Source of the DNA: Oscillospiraceae bacterium
Lineage (GTDB): Bacteria > Bacillota > Clostridia > Oscillospirales > Ruminococcaceae
Length of the DNA: 64,000 nucleotides
Assembly (NCBI GenBank): GCA_017436575.1
Contig: JAFSCU010000049.1
Coordinates: forward strand, 19,230-83,229
Reading direction: 5' to 3'
The notes under the pieces are model-generated. The model saw nothing but the letters and a program-made list of their open reading frames with translations. It searched no databases and had not been told where the DNA came from. Positions 51,443-60,337 of the stretch are shown here, one piece after another. Numbering within the stretch: the stretch's first letter is position 1; every line of letters starts with the position of its first letter. The translations under genes and the position numbers were made by a program.

Positions 51443-52414
51443 TTATCGCGCTTTGAGAAGTTTTGTCAGTAATGCAACAAATTTTTCTCTGTTAGCACTG
51501 AAAGCGAAATCGCAGTTTGGCTCTCTGTCATAGTAGCGTTTATCCACGTCAACGATAGACATACCGTCAGAGTTGCCGCCGCCAAAATCAACGTCAACAT
51601 ACATAGGTCTTACATCCTCACATACCTGTGGGTCCAGCATATACAGCACAGCCAGTGCATCGTGTACAGGCGCCATATCGTCACCCATTGGCTGGAATGT
51701 GGAATAACCGCGGATACGCTGTTTAATCATATCAGCAGCAGCCAGACAGGCCTTTGTGCCGCCAGCCTCGATAATGTCTGCTTCGCTGCCTTTTACACAG
51801 GCTTTATGTGTTGCATCCAGTGGGATAACTGTGATTTTTGCGCCACAGTCCATAACAATTTTTGCAGCTTCAGGGTCGCACCACCAGTTGAATTCGGCAG
51901 CTGCTGTTTTGTTGCCATGGGCGTATGCAGCACCCATAATTACAATTTCTTCAATATTTTCCACGATTTCCGGTTTTGCACGGAATGCAAGTGCCAGGTT
52001 TGTCAGCGGGCCAACAGGAACGATAGTAACTTTTTCTTTTGCTTCAGACAGATATTTGATGTAGAAAGAAACAGCATCCATATCTTCAGCTTTTTTGTTT
52101 ACACTTGGAGGCAGTTCCAGCCAGTCGCCGTGAATTTCCATTTCTCTGAATTCTTTTCCGCCGTATGGTACTTCAGGTCTTCTCCATGCAGGCAGTGTGG
52201 AAACCATTGGCAGATGTGCACCTTTGTACACAGGCACTTCTTCTCTGCCCAGATATTCCAGCAGACGCAGAGTGTTTTCTGTTGTGTATGTGATACCACG
52301 GTTGCCGTTTACAGAACAGATGGCCACAACATCCAGTTCTTCTGCTGCAAGAGCACACATTATAGCAATAGCGTCATCAGTGCCGGTATCAACGTCCATA
52401 ATAATTTTTCTCAT
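51443..52414 (-). CDS. Inosine-uridine preferring nucleoside hydrolase
   Basis: A 323-residue calcium-dependent hydrolase that splits nucleosides into base and ribose. The N-terminal DVDTGTDDA (about 5-13) gives the metal-binding aspartates, with MGAAYAHGN and the EFNWWCDPEAA segment and a late HDALAV aspartate completing the site. The start at 52414 follows AAAAGGAGA; the longer frame lacks a site. It is a single gene ending at a terminator. Base preference cannot be read from the sequence. Confidence 0.92.
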   Translation of the reverse strand: MRKIIMDVDTGTDDAIAIMCALAAEELDVVAICSVNGNRGITYTTENTLRLLEYLGREEVPVYKGAHLPMVSTLPAWRRPEVPYGGKEFREMEIHGDWLELPPSVNKKAEDMDAVSFYIKYLSEAKEKVTIVPVGPLTNLALAFRAKPEIVENIEEIVIMGAAYAHGNKTAAAEFNWWCDPEAAKIVMDCGAKITVIPLDATHKACVKGSEADIIEAGGTKACLAAADMIKQRIRGYSTFQPMGDDMAPVHDALAVLYMLDPQVCEDVRPMYVDVDFGGGNSDGMSIVDVDKRYYDREPNCDFAFSANREKFVALLTKLLKAR

Positions 52415-52581
52415 AGTCGGTCTCCTTTTCGTTTGCACAGTATTCTGATTTTATATTAAAATATTTCACTTTCCCAGTCAATTGATATAATAGACGAAAA
52501 AAAGCCGGTTTTGTTTACAGTTTGATTTTTGGCTGAAAATAGGATATATTTATTATACTTACAAGTTACAGGAGCAGCCCT

Positions 52582-54225
52582 ATGACAGAATTCTACGATA
52601 AACACAAAAATAAAATAATGATGTTGCTGGCAATACTGATTGCCACCGCAACAGCATTTCTGACAATAAATACATACGGCATCAGATTCCAGACCAATGA
52701 CGATGCCACCCTTTCCAATATTGCGGCCGGGGCCTATGGCAGTGACACACTGCACATGGTTTATGTAAATGTTATTTTTTCCGCGTTGCTGCGACCGCTG
52801 TATGCAATATATCAGACCAACTGGTATGTGATAGTGCAGCTGGTTTTAGTGGTGATAAGCATTGCTGTTATAGCTTATATACTGATGAAAAAGCTGGGAT
52901 TATTAAGCGGGCTTGCAATAACTGTAGCTGTAATGGTGGCTTTTGCGCAGCATATTTTTTATACCTTTCAGTACACTGAATGCGGTTTTATTATACTTAC
53001 TGCAGGTCTGCTAATGATAATTGACAATCTGGGGCAGATAAACAAATCTGCCATGGCAGGCATTGTACTGGCGCTTGTGGGCTCACTGATAAGGTGGGAT
53101 GTTTTTTATGCTGTGGGTGGTCTGTCTGCACCTTTGCTGCTGTATAAATTTTTCCCTCTTGATAATGCAGGCAAAAAGAAATCTGTAATCACTATGATTT
53201 TGCTGTTTACCGTAACCTTTGGAGCAAAAGCAGTTGATATTGCCGCTTATAAAACCGATGCCGGCTGGAATGAATTTACAGAATACAATGCAGTAAGAAC
53301 TGCATACAGCGACTATAAATTTTACAGTCTTACTGCTGAAAATCCTTTTGAACAGTATGGCATAAGCGATGCAGACTACACTATGCTGAATAACTGGAAC
53401 TATTATGATGAAGAAAAATTCACCGTAGAACTGCTGGACACCATTTCTCAGGGCAACCAGCAGATTACCCCCGGGGAACTGATGGATAAAACAATCCGAC
53501 GGATAAAAGATATGCTGCACGGCGATACATACAGGCTGATATTTCTTTTTATCCTCGCTTTGTCACTGATTTCAATTCGACCAAAATGGTCCGGGTTTAT
53601 AATGGCGACAGTCTGGGGACTGTACAGTATACTTATGGTTTATCTGGTATACCGTATGAGAATCACCTCATGGGTTGAACTGGGACTGATATGGACAGTT
53701 TCTGTTTTTGTTCTGTACTGTATATCCGAATCAAAAATAAATACAGTTCTGAACGGTCTTGCCATGGTGGCAGTACTGGCTGCAACAATTTACGTCAGCC
53801 TGCCTGTATACAAACAACTGTATATAGATTATCCAAACTATGTGGAATGGGCACAGCTGGAAGAGCCTTATTTCTCTGCCATGACACAGGATAAAGAAAG
53901 CCTTTATCTTATAGCAACACAGTCAATCAATCCAGCTGCCGGTTATGATGTGATGAACCCCCGCGGAAAAGGTTATTTTTCCAACATTGTAGCTTATGGC
54001 GGGTGGCTTTCCAGGGCACCCCACCGCGACAAAGCGTTGGCAGACTATGGGCTGACAAGGCCATTGGTGGATGCAGTGGACAAACCGAATGTGTACCTTG
54101 ATTACCACTGCATAAACGAGGCAGTGGAATATGTAAAAGGTCAGCTGGGTATTGAAGTTTATGCCGTAAAAACCGGTGATAACCCTTATGCTCCATATCA
54201 GCTGGTGACACAGCTGCCTGAATAA
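52582..54225 (+). CDS. Hypothetical multi-pass membrane protein, possibly GT-C-like
   Basis: A 547-residue protein with about 11-12 membrane segments. The first outer loop has FQTNDDATLSNIAAGAYG, an acidic pair placed as in GT-C glycosyltransferases, and the last 130 residues are outside the membrane. Not clearly related to the duplicated cassette proteins or to the DUF2142 protein. It is a single gene divergent from the nucleoside hydrolase. Start ATG after CAGGAG. Confidence 0.62.
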   Translation: MTEFYDKHKNKIMMLLAILIATATAFLTINTYGIRFQTNDDATLSNIAAGAYGSDTLHMVYVNVIFSALLRPLYAIYQTNWYVIVQLVLVVISIAVIAYILMKKLGLLSGLAITVAVMVAFAQHIFYTFQYTECGFIILTAGLLMIIDNLGQINKSAMAGIVLALVGSLIRWDVFYAVGGLSAPLLLYKFFPLDNAGKKKSVITMILLFTVTFGAKAVDIAAYKTDAGWNEFTEYNAVRTAYSDYKFYSLTAENPFEQYGISDADYTMLNNWNYYDEEKFTVELLDTISQGNQQITPGELMDKTIRRIKDMLHGDTYRLIFLFILALSLISIRPKWSGFIMATVWGLYSILMVYLVYRMRITSWVELGLIWTVSVFVLYCISESKINTVLNGLAMVAVLAATIYVSLPVYKQLYIDYPNYVEWAQLEEPYFSAMTQDKESLYLIATQSINPAAGYDVMNPRGKGYFSNIVAYGGWLSRAPHRDKALADYGLTRPLVDAVDKPNVYLDYHCINEAVEYVKGQLGIEVYAVKTGDNPYAPYQLVTQLPE

Positions 54226-54227
54226 AC

Positions 54228-54265
54228 AAAAAAGCACTTATGGATTTTACCATAAGTGCTTTTTT
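54228..54265. terminator. Bidirectional intrinsic terminator
   Basis: Perfect 16-bp arms (54228-54243 and 54250-54265) around a 6-base loop, between convergent genes. Confidence 0.88.
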
Positions 54266-54880
54266 CTATAATTCTTCTTTCAGTTTGTCCCACATAGTTT
54301 CAAAATTGTAATTGCCTATTGTGCGCAGGCCACTGTCAAATGTTATATGGGCAGTATTGTCCAGTGTGGCAATATGCCAGTCGCCGCCTGCCGCAAAAAA
54401 GATACAGCGGGTTTCCACCTTTTTACATCCCTGTGCCACCGGCAGTGCATAACGCAGTAAGTCCACATACTGTCTGGTTGTAAAATGTTCTCTTTTCGCC
54501 ACATCTGCACAGCATATAATCATCATATACTCGATGGCTGTGTAGCCGGGCTTTTTGAAATAATTGCCCAGGGCAGACACATATTCTGCAGAAAGATGCG
54601 GGGATTTATACAGCATTTCAAACTCTATCACATCTGCATCAGGAGAAAAAGAAAGCTTTGCCACTATGCTTTCCAATGACTGTGTTTCCATCATCTGCAG
54701 AATCTGCTGTATTCTTTTTACAATCTTTTTGCGTGGCAGTATAGTTTCCTGCCCTGTTGAAGACGGGCGTTTGATAAACCAGCTTTCAGGTATCATACCC
54801 ATGCGTTTCCAGCGGTACAGCTGACCATAGGAAATGCCCATTTCTTCCAGTAATTCTTTTTTAGTGATATATTCCTGCAT
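54266..54880 (-). CDS. DUF4004 (YhbD-like) MerR-type HTH protein
   Basis: A 204-residue protein starting with a MerR-like helix-turn-helix (ITKKELLEEMGISYGQLYRWKRMGMIPESWFIKRPSSTGQETILPR), the form found in Bacillus YhbD. Unlike true MerR proteins the rest is an unknown helical domain. It probably binds DNA; targets are not known. Single gene ending at the shared terminator. Confidence 0.8.
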   Translation of the reverse strand: MQEYITKKELLEEMGISYGQLYRWKRMGMIPESWFIKRPSSTGQETILPRKKIVKRIQQILQMMETQSLESIVAKLSFSPDADVIEFEMLYKSPHLSAEYVSALGNYFKKPGYTAIEYMMIICCADVAKREHFTTRQYVDLLRYALPVAQGCKKVETRCIFFAAGGDWHIATLDNTAHITFDSGLRTIGNYNFETMWDKLKEEL

Positions 54881-55003
54881 ATTATCATTCCTTGATATGT
54901 TTATGTTTTTATTTTAACACAACATTCTTCCGGGCTCAACAATATATTGCATTACCCGGGCAAATGATTTAAAATTATCGTATTGAACAAAGGGGGATTT
55001 GTT

Positions 55004-55480
55004 ATGAAAGCTGCTATACTCAACGAAAAACTGCTGCACCCGCAGTCCCAGCCACAGGATTACATAAAGCTGATATTCCAGAGCGAATTTGGGCCGGGGC
55101 ATCTTATACCAAATCCTGAGCTGGCGAAAAATAGACTGTATGAAGAATGGCAGCAGGTAAAAGACCTGCCGGCAGAAAACCCACAGGATATAGGCGGCGG
55201 ATATATCCGTCTGTGTATAAAAGGCATTGACCAAAGCCGCCTGGAAGAAATCAACAATGCTTTTGTCATATCAGCCAACGAAAAAAGTGGCAGTGATGCA
55301 GGCTTTATGTCAAAACTGGAGCTGTTTCTGGATATGGCACAGGAAAACTGTTTTGATTTTGACAGTCATGCTGCCGAAATGGCGGTAAAGGAATATCTGA
55401 AAGACGGCATACGCCCCACATCTCATACAAAAACTTACCATAAGCATTACACACCTGCTTACAGAGTGGTAAGAAAATAA
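55004..55480 (+). CDS. Hypothetical protein, family unknown
   Basis: A 158-residue soluble protein. The start at 55004 is chosen because AAAGGGGGA precedes it. Notable stretches are FQSEFGPGHLIPNPE, IGGGYIRLCIKGID and the His/Tyr-rich end TSHTKTYHKHYTPAYRVV, which might bind metal. No signal peptide or membrane segment. I do not recognise the family. Single gene with its own terminator. Confidence 0.72.
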   Translation: MKAAILNEKLLHPQSQPQDYIKLIFQSEFGPGHLIPNPELAKNRLYEEWQQVKDLPAENPQDIGGGYIRLCIKGIDQSRLEEINNAFVISANEKSGSDAGFMSKLELFLDMAQENCFDFDSHAAEMAVKEYLKDGIRPTSHTKTYHKHYTPAYRVVRK

Positions 55481-55496
55481 ATCTGACAGGATATAG

Positions 55497-55536
55497 AAAA
55501 CAGTCAGTCTGCAAAACGCAGACTGACTGTTTTGTT
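55497..55536. terminator. Intrinsic terminator
   Basis: Perfect 16-bp arms (55497-55512 and 55518-55533) with an AAAAC loop. Confidence 0.88.
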
Positions 55537-55591
55537 GTATTGCCTATAAATTACATAATTGTCGGATAATATCTACCCTTATACGTTCGGT

Positions 55592-56407
55592 TTACAACTC
55601 TTTTGCTTTTTCAATCACATATTCCCTGATTGCCTTTGTTACGCCGCCGTTGTTGTTTGTATCAGCGTGGCGTGGGTACCTGTCTTTCAATGGCTGTACA
55701 CCGTTGGCCATTACAAAAGGATAACCCGCCGCTGCCAGCAGACTTTCATCATTGAAATAATCGCCAAAGGCCATTGTTTCTTCCTTTTTCACGCCCAGTC
55801 GTTCCATAATCAGCTGCAGACCATAGCCTTTGCTGGCTTTCCGACTGACAATATCCACCCAGATTTCACCGCTGACATACACTGCCGCATCCTTTTCCAC
55901 AGCATTGCGGATAACAGGATAGGAATAGTTTTCAATATTGCCGCTGCCGTCATAAACAGAAATTTTATAAACATCATCCTTGATTTTATAAAAATCTTCA
56001 TAGCTGTCCAGCCAGCTCAGCGGAGAATAGGGCCGCTGGGCCCAGTCCATAAACCCCTGTGGGCCTGATGTGGCATAGCATTTATCCATAGTAAAAAGCA
56101 GTGGAACTGTGTTTTCCATATTTTTCACAGCGTCCAATGTGCGATGGACCTGGTTGCGGGCAAGGGGGTGATTTAGGGTATTTACCCCTTTTTCATAAAT
56201 ATTTGCACCATTGTTGCAGATGCAAATCATAGTGTTCACACTGTCTCCCAGAGTGGGGTGAATTGCATCGAAATTGCGCCCTGAAACTGCCGCAAAAGCA
56301 ATTTTCATCTCTTTCAGCTGTGAAAGCACTGCCTGAAAATCAGGCGGCAGCTGTTTAGCATCATCCAGCAAAGACCCATCCAGGTCAGTTGCAATAAGTT
56401 TTATCAT
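55592..56407 (-). CDS. Cof-type HAD-IIB sugar phosphatase
   Basis: A 271-residue haloacid dehalogenase hydrolase. Motif I is DLDGSLLDD (nucleophile Asp within ATDLDG near residue 8), motif II is VSGRNF, and the C-terminal motifs are KGYGLQLIMERLGV and FGDYFNDESLL. The type IIB cap lies between. Such enzymes dephosphorylate sugar phosphates or flavin precursors; the substrate is unknown. The start at 56407 follows GGGAGA; a much longer frame lacks a site. It lies 17 bases after the CadD-like gene, so the three genes from 57572 to 55592 probably form one unit. Confidence 0.9.
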   Translation of the reverse strand: MIKLIATDLDGSLLDDAKQLPPDFQAVLSQLKEMKIAFAAVSGRNFDAIHPTLGDSVNTMICICNNGANIYEKGVNTLNHPLARNQVHRTLDAVKNMENTVPLLFTMDKCYATSGPQGFMDWAQRPYSPLSWLDSYEDFYKIKDDVYKISVYDGSGNIENYSYPVIRNAVEKDAAVYVSGEIWVDIVSRKASKGYGLQLIMERLGVKKEETMAFGDYFNDESLLAAAGYPFVMANGVQPLKDRYPRHADTNNNGGVTKAIREYVIEKAKEL

Positions 56408-56424
56408 ATATCTCTCCCGAAAAA

Positions 56425-56985
56425 TCAACAAAAAATAATATAAAGTCCCAAAGCTATATAAATAACAGGTGTAATTACCGGTCTGTATTTTCCCATAAAA
56501 AATTTTAAAGCAGACATATCCGCCAGTTTTTTCCCAAGGATACAAAACAGGCCTGTCATAGCAAAGAAAACCAATGCGGCAAGTCCCATCTGCCACAGGT
56601 TAAAACCAGCCAGCAATGGAATATACACACCAATGTTGTCTGCACCGCTGGCAAGGGTGATAAAGGCTGTGTTCACAGCACCTGTGGAAGCTATTGTTTC
56701 TTCCCTGTCATTATTGCCTTTTATACAGGCAAGCAACTCTTTTATTCCTATGGCCACCGGCACAAAACCCAGCAGCCACAGCCGGTTCCCTGCCAGAAAC
56801 TGCAGGCCAAAGGCGGCGCTGCCGCTGATAATCAGCAACCGGGCTGTGCCCAGAAACTTGCCCTGTACAATGGCAAAAATCTGTTTTTTATCAGCCGCCG
56901 CAGAAAACAGCAGCATATTTATAAACAAATCATCAGTATTTGTGGCTATAAAAGCCGTCAGGGATGCAAACAGTGTGGCAATCAT
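56425..56985 (-). CDS. CadD-family transporter
   Basis: A 186-residue protein with five or six membrane segments. Features of the CadD family (cadmium-resistance transporters, LysE-like fold): FIATNTDDLFINMLLFS in the first segment and TLASGADNIGVYIPLLAG in the middle. Both hold the conserved aspartates. The real substrate here is unknown. It overlaps the cyclase gene by 4 bases. Confidence 0.8.
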   Translation of the reverse strand: MIATLFASLTAFIATNTDDLFINMLLFSAAADKKQIFAIVQGKFLGTARLLIISGSAAFGLQFLAGNRLWLLGFVPVAIGIKELLACIKGNNDREETIASTGAVNTAFITLASGADNIGVYIPLLAGFNLWQMGLAALVFFAMTGLFCILGKKLADMSALKFFMGKYRPVITPVIYIALGLYIIFC

Positions 56986-57572
56986 ATATCGTCACCTATC
57001 AGTATGGCCCTGCAGGGCGCACCTTCTGCACCGGCAATATTCAATGGCTGTGCAGACAGAAAATATCTGCCCTGGGGTATATTTTCCAGCACCAGACCTT
57101 CCAGCAGCACAATATCCTGTGATAAAAGTATTTTATGTACCGCCATAGGTGCATCCATTGGTCCGACAGACTGGCTTTCCACCCCCAGCAGCAATATTTT
57201 ACTGTCTGCAAATATCTGTGCCGCCTGCTGTGTAACAACGCTGTCACCCGCAATCAGTATACGCTGAAAGGCACCGGTCTGCTGTGCCAGTGTCACAATT
57301 TCAGCGGCATCACCGGCAGACATAACCCCTGTGTGATGTGCCACAAAGCAATCACCCACAAAGCTGGACAGTGGCAGCATATCCACAGTTTTGCCGTCTT
57401 TTATAAAATGCCGTGGGGCGTCAATGTGGGTACCGTTGTGGGCGCACATAGAAAAATTTGTAAGGTTATATAAATCCCCCCGGGACATATCCATCACTTT
57501 ATAAGCTGACGGTGCACTGTCACCAGGGTATACACTACAAGAAAGTATTTCCTGTGAAATATCAATAATCAT
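56982..57572 (-). CDS. Cyclase/kynurenine-formamidase-like metal hydrolase
   Basis: A 196-residue protein of the cyclase family (PF04199). The metal site motif HNGTHIDAPRHF (about 43-54) is intact and matches the HxGTHxDxPxHF consensus; a further ELV-type acid region lies late in the chain. Members include arylformamidase, isatin hydrolase and others, so the substrate is open. It is the first gene of a three-gene unit with a CadD-like transporter and a HAD phosphatase. Confidence 0.88.
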   Translation of the reverse strand: MIIDISQEILSCSVYPGDSAPSAYKVMDMSRGDLYNLTNFSMCAHNGTHIDAPRHFIKDGKTVDMLPLSSFVGDCFVAHHTGVMSAGDAAEIVTLAQQTGAFQRILIAGDSVVTQQAAQIFADSKILLLGVESQSVGPMDAPMAVHKILLSQDIVLLEGLVLENIPQGRYFLSAQPLNIAGAEGAPCRAILIGDDI

Positions 57573-57639
57573 ATCATACTCCTGTAAACAATAGTTTAAT
57601 TATATATACTACTGATGTGAAAACCATAAAAAGAAAAAC

Positions 57640-57657
57640 TGCGGCCGGTGGGCCGCA
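57640..57657 (-). terminator. Intrinsic terminator after the ferredoxin gene
   Basis: Arms TGCGGCC (57640-57646) and GGCCGCA (57651-57657); on the minus strand a U-rich run follows (TTTTTCTTTTT). Confidence 0.78.
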
Positions 57658-57679
57658 AGTTATTCCAAACGAATTTTAA

Positions 57680-57850
57680 TTATTCAGCTTCGATAGCACC
57701 TGTTGGGCAAGCAGCTTCGCAAGCACCGCAGTCGAGACATGCGTCTGCATCGATAACGAATTTGCCATCACCTTCAGAGATAGCGCCTACTGGACATTCG
57801 CCAGCGCAAGCACCACACATAATGCAAGCATCAGTAATTTTGTATGCCAT
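57680..57850 (-). CDS. Ferredoxin with two [4Fe-4S] clusters
   Basis: A 56-residue clostridial-type ferredoxin. Two CxxCxxCxxxCP motifs are seen: CIMCGACAGECP (residues 9-20) and CLDCGACEAACP (38-49), with the expected internal symmetry. It is the low-potential electron carrier of anaerobic metabolism. A good GGAGGT site and its own terminator show a single, probably highly expressed gene. Too short to be picked up by usual length cut-offs. Confidence 0.96.
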   Translation of the reverse strand: MAYKITDACIMCGACAGECPVGAISEGDGKFVIDADACLDCGACEAACPTGAIEAE

Positions 57851-57998
57851 GATAATACCTCCGTTTGTTTTTAGCTATAGCTATATATTTTTTCGGCAAT
57901 GCCGAAAGCTACACAGATTAATCTGCTTAAAAACAGTCTACTACAATAACTATTTTTGTGCAAGTGTTTTTTGAAAATTCACACAATTGTCTTCAGCA

Positions 57999-58868
57999 TC
58001 AGTCTTCCAGGTCACGCAGTTCCTTGTCTGTAACACGGTCAGCGTTCTGTCTGCCGGCACGACGGATAACAGAAATATCATCCACAGAATATTCCTTTGG
58101 CACGCCGTCCTTGTTTCTGTCCAGGCGCACCTTCAGTTTGCCTGCCAGCAAGGAAACTTCTGTAACTGTACCTGTGCCGTCATCTGTGCGCACATAACTG
58201 CCTACACCCGGTGTGATGCTGTTTAAATATTCATAAACATTCTGTTCATAAGACAGACAGCACATCAGTCTGCCGCAGCTGCCGCTGATTTTTGTAGGGT
58301 TAAGTGACAGGCCCTGTTCCTTGGCCATTTTGATGGAAACAGGTGTAAAATCCGAAAGGAAACGTGAACAGCAGAATGGCTGGCCGCATACACCGATGCC
58401 GCCCATCATTTTGCTTTCATCACGGACACCTATCTGGCGCAATTCAATTCTGGTGCGGAAAATCGCAGCCAGTTCCTTCACCAGTTCGCGGAAGTCCACG
58501 CGGCCGTCAGCAGTAAAGTAAAACAGTGCTTTGCTGCGGTCAAATGTGTATTCCACATCTATCAGTTTCATATCCAGTTTGTGTTTTTCTATTTTTTCCA
58601 GACAGATATCAAAAGCCTTTTTCTCGTCACGGCGGTTCTGCTGCATCTTTTCGATGTCCTGTTTTGTGGCAATGCGTGAAACGGCTTTCAGTGGTTTTAC
58701 TATTTTGTCTTCGCTTTCTGTATGGATGCCCTGCACAACCAGACCGCATTCCAGGCCTCTGGCTGTATCAACTATAACATAATCCCCTTTGGAAACTTCA
58801 AATTCCGCTGGGTCAAAAAAGTAGATTTTTCCGCCTTCTTTAAAGCGGACACCAATAACTTTTACCAT
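57999..58868 (-). CDS. ricT: RicT (PSP1/YaaT), Fe-S regulatory complex subunit
   Basis: A 289-residue PSP1-domain protein. In Bacillus RicT joins RicA and RicF in a complex with [4Fe-4S] clusters that guides RNase Y processing and helps sporulation and competence. Key cysteines are present: GVCGQPFCCSRF and GSCGRLMCCL. The start at 58868 (MVKVIGVRF) matches family N-termini; an upstream in-frame ATG at 58925 would add 19 residues and neither has a strong site. The gene follows holB and darA, the usual Firmicutes order. Confidence 0.92.
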   Translation of the reverse strand: MVKVIGVRFKEGGKIYFFDPAEFEVSKGDYVIVDTARGLECGLVVQGIHTESEDKIVKPLKAVSRIATKQDIEKMQQNRRDEKKAFDICLEKIEKHKLDMKLIDVEYTFDRSKALFYFTADGRVDFRELVKELAAIFRTRIELRQIGVRDESKMMGGIGVCGQPFCCSRFLSDFTPVSIKMAKEQGLSLNPTKISGSCGRLMCCLSYEQNVYEYLNSITPGVGSYVRTDDGTGTVTEVSLLAGKLKVRLDRNKDGVPKEYSVDDISVIRRAGRQNADRVTDKELRDLED

Positions 58869-58975
58869 ATATTTCAAATGCCTTGCGGCATATCCTTTCG
58901 GAAGTTTTGTTATTCTTTTATACACATATTGTGTATTACTATATAATATATAAATTTTTTAAAAAATGCAATAAA

Positions 58976-59842
58976 TTATCTGCTTATTTCCACTGCAAAA
59001 TTTTCCAGCGCCAGATTCAGATTTACATTTGTATCCATAATTTCGCTGTATCTGTGGATTGTTTTTATTGCCTGTATGGATTTTTCACCAAGATTGCGAT
59101 GACACACATCGCGCAAATCCTCAAGAAAAAGGCGAAAATCATCCTTTGCCCTGGCATATACGTAACAGGCTTTTGCTATGCCGTAGGTGTCTTTTGACTG
59201 CATCATATTGTACACAGCCACAGCATTCTGCAGAATGGCATAGCGTTTTTCGCTGGCAATAGCGTTTTCTATTTTCCCTATATTTTCCCCATAAATGGAC
59301 ATAAGACTGCCCACCATACTGCTGTCTGCCTTTCTGGCGTCAAAATATTCCGCCACTTCACCGGCAGAAGGTGACTGCAGGGTATAAACCGCACAGCGCG
59401 AGCGTATAGTGGCAAGTATTGCCCGGGGATTGTTGGTAGTGAGAATGTAGGTGGTGTCGTTTTTAGGTTCTTCCAGATTTTTCAGCAGCGCATTGGCAGA
59501 GTTTGTGTTGAAGTTTTCGCAGTTATGGATAATAACCACTCGTTTTTCACCTGCAATGGAAGAATAGCTGACATCTTCATTGAGCTGGCGTATTTTGTCC
59601 ACGCGTATCATACCGCTGGCACCTTCGCCTTTTATGGATATAACCTGTGGGTTTTTGCCGTCTTTCAAAGGCTGTACATCTGTTGCGCCTATAATATCCG
59701 CTGCCAGCAGCCACGCAAACCGGTTTACACCCAGGCCTTTTTCCCCACACAGCAGTAAACCATGAGAAAGCCGCCCTGATGCCAGTGCACCAAGGAGGCT
59801 TTCTTTAATATTCTTATTACCTGTAAAAGTATTTAACAGCAT
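58976..59842 (-). CDS. holB: DNA polymerase III delta-prime subunit
   Basis: A 288-residue AAA+-like clamp-loader subunit. The P-loop position reads GEKGLGVNR, which lacks the GKT/S needed to bind ATP, as expected for delta-prime. The SRC motif with the arginine finger is intact (TIRSRCAVY), as is ALLKNLEEP. The usual zinc-ribbon cysteines after the P-loop are absent, so the metal module is missing. It overlaps the darA stop by 1 base (TAATG). Confidence 0.88.
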   Translation of the reverse strand: MLLNTFTGNKNIKESLLGALASGRLSHGLLLCGEKGLGVNRFAWLLAADIIGATDVQPLKDGKNPQVISIKGEGASGMIRVDKIRQLNEDVSYSSIAGEKRVVIIHNCENFNTNSANALLKNLEEPKNDTTYILTTNNPRAILATIRSRCAVYTLQSPSAGEVAEYFDARKADSSMVGSLMSIYGENIGKIENAIASEKRYAILQNAVAVYNMMQSKDTYGIAKACYVYARAKDDFRLFLEDLRDVCHRNLGEKSIQAIKTIHRYSEIMDTNVNLNLALENFAVEISR

Positions 59843-60165
59843 TATACTTTTTCAAATCTGTCCACAGGAAGTACGAAGATTGTGGCACCGCCTACTGTAA
59901 CTTCCAATGGGATGGATGAAGACATGCCCACACCATACATAACTGTTGATGGTACGATTTCTGTGCGTTTCTGTGCGTGTTCACCAATGATTCTGATAAC
60001 ATCATCCACTTTTTCATCTTCTGTACCGATGATAAGTGTGATGTTGCCAGACATAAGGAATCCGCCTGTTGTAGCAAGTTTTGTTACAGAATATCTGGCT
60101 TTTACCAGAGCCTGTGATACAACTGTTGAGTCTTCTTTATTGATGATAGCCAAAATAAGTTTCAT
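59842..60165 (-). CDS. darA: Cyclic-di-AMP receptor DarA (PII-like)
   Basis: A 107-residue PII-like trimeric protein that binds c-di-AMP. Family signatures are ATTGGFLMSGNITLIIG and the final VGGATIFVLPVDRFEKV strand. Sits directly before holB and ricT, its common position after tmk, which is not present here. Its downstream partner in Firmicutes is still unclear. Start supported by AAAGGAGGG. Confidence 0.95.
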   Translation of the reverse strand: MKLILAIINKEDSTVVSQALVKARYSVTKLATTGGFLMSGNITLIIGTEDEKVDDVIRIIGEHAQKRTEIVPSTVMYGVGMSSSIPLEVTVGGATIFVLPVDRFEKV

Positions 60166-60337
60166 ATATAGCCCTCCTTTAACAGGCGTAAATTGCAGAG
60201 AACTCTGCTTCTATTTTAAATATATCATTATTTACAAACAATTTCCACTGTTTTTCAATAATTTCATTATAATTACACAACTGCAATATGATTTTTATAG
60301 CAAAATTACATATATCGCCGTCCTATAAAAGACCATG

